Source: Synergistaceae bacterium (GTDB lineage: Bacteria; Synergistota; Synergistia; Synergistales; Aminobacteriaceae). From it: a DNA stretch of 12,470 nt. The notes under the pieces are model-generated. The model saw only the letters and a list, made by a program, of their open reading frames with translations, made no database searches and was not told the origin of the DNA. Below, one piece after another: positions 1 to 5,756 of the stretch. The stretch spans positions 1 through 12,470 of the forward strand of contig JAAYJB010000199.1 of assembly GCA_012523155.1 (NCBI GenBank), given 5' to 3'. Positions within the stretch are counted from its first letter, which is position 1; every line of letters begins with the position of its first letter. Position numbers and translations under genes: made by a program.

Positions 1-60
1 ATAGCAGATGAAAAAGAAATATCATGTGCCCATCTTGGTGATACAATAGCACAAAAATAA
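1..60 (+). CDS. Probable 3' end of an upstream gene (partial, unidentified)
   Basis: Frame 1 is open from the first base and ends at a TAA at 58-60. It gives a 19-residue tail, IADEKEISCAHLGDTIAQK. The other two plus-strand frames meet stops within the first nine bases. The tail reads like ordinary protein, but it is too short to identify. It ends 47 bases before the preferred start of the FmdE gene on the same strand, so the two could be in one operon. The stretch is richer in A and T than the rest of the window, so chance openness cannot be excluded. Confidence 0.4.
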   Translation: MADEKEISCAHLGDTIAQK

Positions 61-82
61 CAAAGCGTGCCATGATGCTTTG
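61..82 (+). other. Small hairpin just after the upstream stop
   Basis: CAAAGC (61-66) and GCTTTG (77-82) are perfect inverted arms. A G-T wobble and a T-A pair can extend them inward and leave a six-base loop. The hairpin lies directly after the TAA at 58-60 and covers the ATG at 72. It has no clean T run, so it could be a weak terminator, a processing site or chance. Confidence 0.25.
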
Positions 83-91
83 CTTTGGACC

Positions 92-98
92 AGGGAGA
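92..98 (+). promoter_or_regulatory. Ribosome binding site deciding the FmdE start
   Basis: AGGGAGA lies nine bases upstream of the in-frame TTG at 108. The in-frame ATG codons at 72 and 75 have no purine-rich site ahead of them. This favours TTG 108 as the true start. Confidence 0.5.
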
Positions 99-107
99 GA
101 CGTCATT

Positions 108-659
108 TTGGAAAGTACGTACTGGATACCGGAAGAACTGCAGCCACTTATAGCCTTCCACGGACACTTTTGTCCGGGGATACTTATTGGATGGCGCGCG
201 GCGAAACTTGCCATGAAACTGCTTGGAACATCAAGGGACAAGGATGAAGAGATGGTTGCGATAACAGAAAACGACGCGTGCGGCGTGGATGCTGTCCAGT
301 TTATTCTCGGATGCACCTTCGGCAAGGGCAACCTGCATTTTCGTGATTACGGCAAACAGGCCTTCACCGTTTTTCGGCGTTCGGACAGCAAGGGTGTACG
401 GCTGGTTCTGAAAAACACCGACAGGGAGTTGACACGGGAAGAGTCTGCGAAGCGTATGCTGGAAGAACCCGATGCATCGCTCTTCTCTGTTCAGGAACCG
501 CAGGAGCCTATTCCTGAAAGGGCGGTTATCCGAAAATCAGGTTTCTGCTCCGTATGCGGGGAACGGGTCATGGAGTCGAGACTCAGGCCTCTTTCCGGCG
601 GACGCATGGCATGTATACCCTGTTATGTTCGGGCAGAGAAGGAAGGAAGGGCTCATTGA
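108..659 (+). CDS. FmdE-domain zinc-binding protein
   Basis: The protein has about 183 residues from TTG 108 (195 if read from ATG 72). It carries the FmdE (formylmethanofuran dehydrogenase subunit E-like) domain. Near the N-terminus is the signature HGHFCPG, followed by an NDACGVDA motif and a GCTFGKGNL segment, a set of His and Cys residues typical of the family's metal site. The C-terminus has a separate zinc-ribbon with CSVC and, about 20 residues later, CIPC. In methanogens FmdE lies with the molybdenum formylmethanofuran dehydrogenase genes. In bacteria the function is not settled, and these genes often lie near metal or molybdate transport genes. No signal peptide is seen, so it is presumably cytoplasmic. 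The tspO gene follows after 22 bases on the same strand, so they probably share a transcript. The family call is firm; the exact role is unknown. Confidence 0.9.
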   Translation: MESTYWIPEELQPLIAFHGHFCPGILIGWRAAKLAMKLLGTSRDKDEEMVAITENDACGVDAVQFILGCTFGKGNLHFRDYGKQAFTVFRRSDSKGVRLVLKNTDRELTREESAKRMLEEPDASLFSVQEPQEPIPERAVIRKSGFCSVCGERVMESRLRPLSGGRMACIPCYVRAEKEGRAH

Positions 660-681
660 AAACAACCGGGGGAGCAGAAAA

Positions 682-1182
682 ATGAAGGAAAAAAGGGATT
701 TTCAGACGGATCTTGCGGGACTCGTGGGATGGGTGATCCTCTGTTTTCTGGCTGCCGCAACGGGGGGGGCAGCATCTGCGAATGCCGGCGGGTTTTACGG
801 CGAACTGATGCGTCCGTCATGGGCTCCCCCAGGATGGGTTTTCGGGCCGGTCTGGACGGCCCTTTACGTCATGATGGCCGTTTCAGCATGGCTTGTATGG
901 AGACAGCACCGCTTCAGAGGTGCCCCGGCGGGTCTTTCCCTTTTCGTGGTGCAGCTTGGGGCAAACGCATTATGGACCTGGATTTTTTTCGTGTGGCGGA
1001 TGGGTTTTTTCGCCTTCGCCGAGATACTGGTTCTCCTGGTGCTGATAATCACAGTCACGGAGGCGTTCAGAAGAAAAAACAGGCTTGCCGCCCTGCTGCT
1101 GGTTCCCTATATTGCATGGACCGCTTTTGCTACAGTTCTGTCTTTTACTGTATGGAAGCTTAATCCGGCACTTCTTGGGTGA
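682..1182 (+). CDS. tspO: TspO/MBR family tryptophan-rich membrane protein
   Basis: The protein has 166 residues, close to the usual length of about 160 for bacterial TspO. Five hydrophobic helices fit the sequence. The family pattern is clear: PSWAPPGWVFGPVWTALY after helix 1, then an ALWTWIFF segment and a final AWTAFATVLSFTVWKLN helix. TspO proteins bind porphyrins, cholesterol-like ligands and related compounds in the membrane and take part in tetrapyrrole and stress responses; the bacterial role is still debated. ATG 682 has a GGGGGAG site about eight bases ahead. The same frame stays open back to 472, but that extension overlaps the FmdE gene in another frame and would put a soluble arm before helix 1, so I reject it. 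The gene converges with the beta-propeller gene across 55 bases. Confidence 0.92.
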   Translation: MKEKRDFQTDLAGLVGWVILCFLAAATGGAASANAGGFYGELMRPSWAPPGWVFGPVWTALYVMMAVSAWLVWRQHRFRGAPAGLSLFVVQLGANALWTWIFFVWRMGFFAFAEILVLLVLIITVTEAFRRKNRLAALLLVPYIAWTAFATVLSFTVWKLNPALLG

Positions 1183-1192
1183 TTCTCCAAGA
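1173..1192. other. Short inverted repeat at the tspO 3' end
   Basis: TCTTGG (1173-1178) and CCAAGA (1187-1192) form six-base arms around an eight-base loop that includes the tspO stop codon. It lies in the short convergent gap and has no following T run on the plus strand, so it is at most a weak terminator. Confidence 0.25.
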
Positions 1193-1237
1193 CATAGAAT
1201 GAAAAGAAAAACATTTGCCCCGCAGCGTCAGGATAGG

Positions 1238-2179
1238 TCACTGTATGGCTGCCGATGGACTTCCTCCCTCAGGGACGATTATGGAGACACTCTTGTTTTT
1301 CAGTGAGCCGCGGAAAACGGCGAGTCCGTACCCTTTTCCGGCCGCCTCTTTTGCCGTGCAGCCGCTGAAAAGAAACTCCTCTCCCCCGGGAAGCCATGCA
1401 GGAGCCATTGCGTTGATACTGTCAGAAGTGATCCTGCGTGTTTTCCCGTCCTCCGGGGTGTGGAGAAAAAGAGCCGACATAAGTCCGTCGCCGCTTTTCA
1501 TCCATGATGAAGTATCTTCCACTTCACCATCGAAGAGCCAGCGTTTCCCGTCAGGTGAAATAGCGAAGGTCATTGCGCTTGATGCCATGGCCTTGCCGAT
1601 AACGGAGGAAAGTTTGCCTGTTTTCTCTGTTTTTCCCGTTTCAGCGGAAATCCGGTAAAGGTTTTCCAGGTCGTGGCAATAGATGAAACGGCTGTCCGGA
1701 GACCAGAAGTGGGAAAACACCCCCCGAAGCCCCGGAGCGGGAGCCCGGAAACGCCCGTCCTTCAGGGTGAGGAGTCCGGAAATCCAGTCGGAGTGTTTTT
1801 CGTCAAAATGATTGAAGCCGAGCATCCTCCCGTCCGGAGACCATTTCGGACCATAGCTGTTTTGACCCGGTATGGAACGGAATATCATATTTTTCTTTGA
1901 TGCTATGGAGTAAACGGCTATCACCCTGCCAAAACCGTCCCTGCCTGCAGCGGCAGTATAGGCGACAGATGTGCCGTCTGGTGAGATCTGCGGATCGTAT
2001 CCTTTCACCAGTGCCTTTGCCTTTGTTCCTCCTGTATCAGTGAGGTAGATGATTCCGTCCTTTTCAAAGACGAGCGCGACAGATCTTGTTCCGTCTGCGC
2101 CCAATTGATTGCCCGATGCCAGGGTGATCGCTGAAAGTACTGTAAGAAAAAGAATCATGGGTATTTTTCTTTTAATCAC
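1238..2179 (-). CDS. Exported TolB-like beta-propeller protein (PD40 repeats)
   Basis: The protein has 313 residues from a GTG start. The N-terminus is a classic signal peptide: MIKRKIP, a hydrophobic stretch (MILFLTVLSAITLA), then SGNQ. The mature part has at least five WD40-like PD40 motifs, such as ISPDGTSVAYT, WSPDGRMLGF, WSPDSRFIYC, ISPDGKRWLF and WLPGGEEFLF. These are the blades of a TolB-type propeller. It lacks the TolB N-terminal domain and is shorter than TolB, so I do not call it tolB. Such propellers usually serve as periplasmic binding scaffolds. The longer ORF from 2269 adds 30 residues that spoil the signal peptide, whereas GTG 2179 has an AAAGGAG site eight bases ahead. The gene lies 123 bases after the HD-GYP gene on the same strand and may be the last gene of that operon or have its own promoter. 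Confidence 0.82.
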   Translation of the reverse strand: MIKRKIPMILFLTVLSAITLASGNQLGADGTRSVALVFEKDGIIYLTDTGGTKAKALVKGYDPQISPDGTSVAYTAAAGRDGFGRVIAVYSIASKKNMIFRSIPGQNSYGPKWSPDGRMLGFNHFDEKHSDWISGLLTLKDGRFRAPAPGLRGVFSHFWSPDSRFIYCHDLENLYRISAETGKTEKTGKLSSVIGKAMASSAMTFAISPDGKRWLFDGEVEDTSSWMKSGDGLMSALFLHTPEDGKTRRITSDSINAMAPAWLPGGEEFLFSGCTAKEAAGKGYGLAVFRGSLKNKSVSIIVPEGGSPSAAIQ

Positions 2180-2187
2180 TGGAAACA

Positions 2188-2194
2188 CTCCTTT
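2188..2194 (-). promoter_or_regulatory. Ribosome binding site for the beta-propeller gene
   Basis: Read on the minus strand this is AAAGGAG, eight bases before the GTG at 2179. It selects the start that leaves an intact signal peptide. Confidence 0.7.
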
Positions 2195-2302
2195 CACGGG
2201 ATTTTTTTCCGGGTGCCTGTTATGCACGTGCCGGAGGAAAAATTGTGGTAATGTGCATGAGTTGTCCACGTTGCCCGGAACACCCTGCGCTTTTCCTCCT
2301 GT

Positions 2303-4480
2303 TTATCCACACGATGTCCCCTCGTAAATTGCCTCGAATGTGTCTGAAAGGGAAATGAACGCGTGGAAAACCTCGGGATCGAAATGATCAGGCTTCACAC
2401 GGCCGTCCCCTTCGGTGATGATCTTCATGGTATGTGCATGTGCAAGGGGATCTTTGTAGGCCCGGGGCGAGCGGAGTGCGTCGTAAATATCGGCAATGGC
2501 AGTTATCCGCCCCTCCCATGGGATTTCCGTGCCCTTCATACCGGAGGGATATCCGCTGCCGTCCCATTTTTCATGATGGGTCAGGCAGATATTTCTTGCC
2601 ATTGACAGCCATGACGCGTCTCCAAGAATATCTGCCCCCCAGGCCGGGTGGTGCTTGATGATCCCGAATTCTTCAGCTGAAAGAGGTCCCGGCTTGCAGA
2701 GGATCTCATGGGGGACCTTGAGCTTCCCGATATCATGAAGCCTGGCAAAGAGGGAAATTTTCTCCTGTTCCGCTTTGCTCCTGCCGATCGCGCCTGATAA
2801 AATCCTGCAGTATTCGCCTATTCGTGCGATATGATCTTCCGTTTCATCATGGTAAATGCCCGTGATGAACTGGAGTTTTTCCGCCATGTAGGAATAGGAC
2901 GCTTCAACTTCCCGCCGCATTTTTTCTCCGTGCACAAGCCCTCCGAGGTAAGACGCCACAGGAACGAGGGTTTCCAGGAGAAACGGGTCTTCTTTCGTCG
3001 GCTTGTCGAATGCTATTTCCAGGACCCCTTCCTCTTCTCCCGCCTGAAACAGGGGAATGAGGATTTCGCTTCTCACTGCAGGATTTATTGCCCGTGCCGT
3101 TGGATGGTCGGCTACATCTTCCACCCAGAGAGGGTGGCGGGATCTTATACTCTCGGTTGCAGCGATTTCCTCCCTTTGAATTACAAATCCGGAAAGATCG
3201 CCGTCGTATCCGCTAAAGGCCTTCATGTAATATTTGTCTCCTTCAACGGATGAAAGAAGAACTCCATAGGCGCCCAGGTCTCTTCTGATCCTGTGCAGGG
3301 TGGATTCAATGGCACGGCGTGGATCTTCGCTTCTGGTGAAGGTATGTGAGAAGTCAAGGGTCCTTTCCCAGAGGGTCTCCCGCATGCGGAGGCGGCTGTT
3401 GACCTGTTCGAGTTCTTTATTCATCACGGCGGTTTCCCTGTTGAAAGCTGCCAGTTCTTCCTGCTGCCTGGAGATCACCCGGAAAAGGTTCCGGAGGTTT
3501 CCGGTAAAGGCGTTCATTTCCCGCACGAAGGATTTTTTCAGACTGTAAAACCTGACCGCGAGGGCATTCATTGTTTCCACAGCCCTGTCATGCCTTCCGC
3601 CTTCAAGATCTTCGAGACGTGTGCTCATTTCGTCCGCAAGGGAGGCGATCTCCTGTATGCTCCTGTAGATTCCCCGTTTCCAGATCATCCAGATGAGGAA
3701 AATTGCAAAAAGAGTACCGAGGGCAGCAACTACTGAAAAGACAGCTCCGTAGAGAGCGCTGTAGAGCAGCTTGCTCACGGGGTACGCAAGAGTGAGGCTG
3801 AGGCCGTAGAGAAACGGCTCCTGCCTGAGAATTATCCGTTCCCCGAAGTGGGAGGATACCATGGACCACTCTCCTCCGCCAGGGGGAACCCTGAGCACAA
3901 GCCCCCTCATCTGCACGTGGGAGGCAAGCCCGGAATTCTCCTGCGCTGAACCGGTCCATACGGCGGAACCGCTCGAAGTGGAAAGGACGGGGAGGATCCG
4001 GCTTGTGCCTGCCGCATCGAGTTCTTCGAGCTGAAGTTTCATGGCGGCGAAAACTTTCCGTCCGTCCACAGTCATCGTCCTTGTGAGAAGATTTCCTCCG
4101 TAGGGGTCGAGAAGATCGTTCATCTCCCAGGCTGGGGTGAGGATCTCTTCAGGGAGGATCATTCCCTCGGGAAGCCAGCCTTTGAGTGTTTTTTCAACCC
4201 GGTCTCCGTCAAGGACAGCGATCATTGTCACTGGGTTCCCGAGAGCCCGTGATTGTATCCCTTCAACTGTGTTTCTGATGAATTCTTCCCCTCTCTCGAC
4301 CTGTTTCCCGAGAATAAGAGAGCCTGCCCTTATAAATGTTTCTCCGTAGGAGGAGAATTCCCTCAGCTGGGATTTGATCCGGAAAAAAGTAGATATTGCC
4401 CCTTCTGCGATGATGACGGCAAGAAAGAAGAGGAGGACGGCAGGAATGAATGTACCAAGGGAAATATATCTCTTTTTCAT
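2303..4480 (-). CDS. Membrane receptor with GAF and HD-GYP domains, predicted c-di-GMP phosphodiesterase
   Basis: The protein has 725 residues. Helix 1 (about 11-31) and helix 2 (about 240-267) enclose an extracytoplasmic sensor of about 210 residues that I cannot assign to a family. A HAMP-like segment and a coiled coil follow (about 270-368), then a GAF domain (about 370-515) and an HD-GYP domain (about 540-715). The catalytic set is complete: HDETEDH at 544-550, LHDIGK with H582 and D583, IKHHP at 608-612, THHEKWDGSGYP at 634-645 and ADIYDA at 663-668. An active enzyme hydrolysing c-di-GMP on the cytoplasmic face is expected. ATG 4480 overlaps the stop of the upstream binding-protein gene as ATGA, which fixes this start and implies translational coupling; the frame extends to 4546, but that part is antisense-free overlap with the neighbour. 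The natural reading is a receptor whose outer domain responds to that binding protein. Confidence 0.93.
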   Translation of the reverse strand: MKKRYISLGTFIPAVLLFFLAVIIAEGAISTFFRIKSQLREFSSYGETFIRAGSLILGKQVERGEEFIRNTVEGIQSRALGNPVTMIAVLDGDRVEKTLKGWLPEGMILPEEILTPAWEMNDLLDPYGGNLLTRTMTVDGRKVFAAMKLQLEELDAAGTSRILPVLSTSSGSAVWTGSAQENSGLASHVQMRGLVLRVPPGGGEWSMVSSHFGERIILRQEPFLYGLSLTLAYPVSKLLYSALYGAVFSVVAALGTLFAIFLIWMIWKRGIYRSIQEIASLADEMSTRLEDLEGGRHDRAVETMNALAVRFYSLKKSFVREMNAFTGNLRNLFRVISRQQEELAAFNRETAVMNKELEQVNSRLRMRETLWERTLDFSHTFTRSEDPRRAIESTLHRIRRDLGAYGVLLSSVEGDKYYMKAFSGYDGDLSGFVIQREEIAATESIRSRHPLWVEDVADHPTARAINPAVRSEILIPLFQAGEEEGVLEIAFDKPTKEDPFLLETLVPVASYLGGLVHGEKMRREVEASYSYMAEKLQFITGIYHDETEDHIARIGEYCRILSGAIGRSKAEQEKISLFARLHDIGKLKVPHEILCKPGPLSAEEFGIIKHHPAWGADILGDASWLSMARNICLTHHEKWDGSGYPSGMKGTEIPWEGRITAIADIYDALRSPRAYKDPLAHAHTMKIITEGDGRVKPDHFDPEVFHAFISLSDTFEAIYEGTSCG
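4477..4480 (-). other. ATGA stop-start overlap coupling two genes
   Basis: On the minus strand the last codon TGA (4479-4477) of the binding-protein gene shares bases with the ATG (4480-4478) of the HD-GYP gene. Such overlaps normally give coupled translation and near-equal synthesis of two partner proteins. Confidence 0.85.
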
Positions 4481-5601
4481 TGTTCCGCCCCGTGAGCAGC
4501 GATACGGGAGAGGGCCGCCGAAGAAGAATGGGTGAAAGGAGTCCATCCCTTTTCGCCCAGCGAGAGAAGGGAAACGGGAAGGAGGAGATCGCCGTTTCGA
4601 TCCATCGCTATTTTCCCGTGGGACAAGGACAGTTCCTGAAGCTGCTTCAGGACCGACGCAACTTTCTTCATGTTGTTTGAACCTGCGATGGAGATGGCTT
4701 CATCAAGCATGGCCACCGCATCATACCCCATGGAGAGTGTTACTGGTGGAATATGATCCCCGTAGGTCTCCCTGACGAACACTGTAAAGGGGTGCGTATT
4801 CCATCCGGAAGGCAGGGAAGCGGCTGTCAGAAGCCCTTCCCCGAAAACTCCTGCGAGACGCTGTGTCCTGTGGGACACCGCCCTGTTCGATGCAAACACT
4901 TCAAGATGGGGAGTCCTGAGACGGAGTTCCCTGATCGCAATAGCGGCAAGCCAGTCCGGAAGAACAAGGAGGACTGCATCCATACCCCTGCCTGTCCTTT
5001 CGAAATTCTCTATGATTTTGTTCAGGTCGCCGCTGAAGACCAGGGTTCTTTTAGGGGGAATCCCCGCGCCTGATTCGAAATCGCGAATGAATTCCTGGAC
5101 GTAGGAGCTTTCGAATCCACTGACAATGGCTGCGTAGGCGCTTATCCCCCGTTCCCTGGCACACAGTCCAAGTTCACGACCGCCGCTTTCGGGACGGGGC
5201 CGGAATACGAAATCATTTCCTCTTGCCAGCAATGAGCCCGGTTCGAGGGAAATGACGGCGATATCGTGGGAATTGGTTATTTCCGGGAGAAGAAGGGGGT
5301 ATTGGAGATCGGTCCCTCCGATGACTGCTGCGGCATCTTTTTGCGCGGCCAGCCTGATGCCCCCGTTTATGTCCGATCCGTCAAGAAGGAGAGGCACATA
5401 TTTTCTGGAAGAAGAGCGGGAATTGAAGTACTCCATGGCCAATACCACAGACTGAAGCGCCTGCCGGGAGACGACCGTTCCCATGGAATCCCGGTCGTTG
5501 AAAAGAAAGCCGACATATACCGTGGCAGCTGTAAGGGACCATGTAATAATTGAAAAAAGAATAATGCCTGTTATGACGGAAAAGACAATGCGTTTTTTCA
5601 C
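4477..5601 (-). CDS. Periplasmic ligand-binding protein of the LivK/Peripla_BP_6 type
   Basis: The protein has 374 residues from a GTG start with a GGAGGG site seven bases ahead. MKKR and a hydrophobic core (about residues 5-25) make a signal peptide or anchor. The body has the type I binding-protein fold of branched-chain amino acid receptors: a first strand YVGFLF, a helix with LAMEYFNS, then AAAVIGGTDLQYPLLLPEI and a following IAVISLEPGS, as in LivK relatives. A late SMGYDAVAMLDEAI segment is also typical of the family. The ligand cannot be told from the sequence; amino acids or related small acids are the usual choices. No LivH, LivM, LivG or LivF gene is nearby. Instead the next gene, overlapping by four bases, is a membrane HD-GYP receptor. 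I infer a sensory role, with transport through a distant permease as the alternative. Confidence 0.85.
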   Translation of the reverse strand: MKKRIVFSVITGIILFSIITWSLTAATVYVGFLFNDRDSMGTVVSRQALQSVVLAMEYFNSRSSSRKYVPLLLDGSDINGGIRLAAQKDAAAVIGGTDLQYPLLLPEITNSHDIAVISLEPGSLLARGNDFVFRPRPESGGRELGLCARERGISAYAAIVSGFESSYVQEFIRDFESGAGIPPKRTLVFSGDLNKIIENFERTGRGMDAVLLVLPDWLAAIAIRELRLRTPHLEVFASNRAVSHRTQRLAGVFGEGLLTAASLPSGWNTHPFTVFVRETYGDHIPPVTLSMGYDAVAMLDEAISIAGSNNMKKVASVLKQLQELSLSHGKIAMDRNGDLLLPVSLLSLGEKGWTPFTHSSSAALSRIAAHGAEQ

Positions 5602-5756
5602 GGTGTCGCCCTCCGCTCGGGTGGTTCTCCGTTTCTCCTGTTTCTTTGGAAAGACGAGTAGAATACTTCAATGCTACCATAAAAACAAAAGAACAGTTCA
5701 TTGCAAAGTAGAATAATGAAGTTTTTTTACCTGTAATGCTATGTAACGAGTAATTC
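5602..5756 (-). promoter_or_regulatory. Intergenic leader of the binding-protein/HD-GYP operon
   Basis: This 155-base gap is AT-rich and must hold the operon's promoter if it is independent of the PAS gene upstream. The best pair I see on the minus strand is TTGTTT followed after 17 bases by TATTCT (about 5688-5660), which is weak. The nonamer AGTAGAATA occurs twice in direct orientation on the plus strand, at 5657-5665 and 5707-5715, exactly 50 bases apart. No convincing terminator for the PAS gene is visible. Confidence 0.35.

Noticed and set aside
472..681. An upstream extension of tspO giving 236 residues
   Set aside because: It overlaps the 3' part of the FmdE gene in another frame, and ATG 682 has a good ribosome site and gives the normal TspO length.
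2205..2235. An imperfect CCGG...CCGG hairpin upstream of the beta-propeller gene
   Set aside because: The arms pair only with bulges and there is no T run, so it is not convincing as a terminator or operator.
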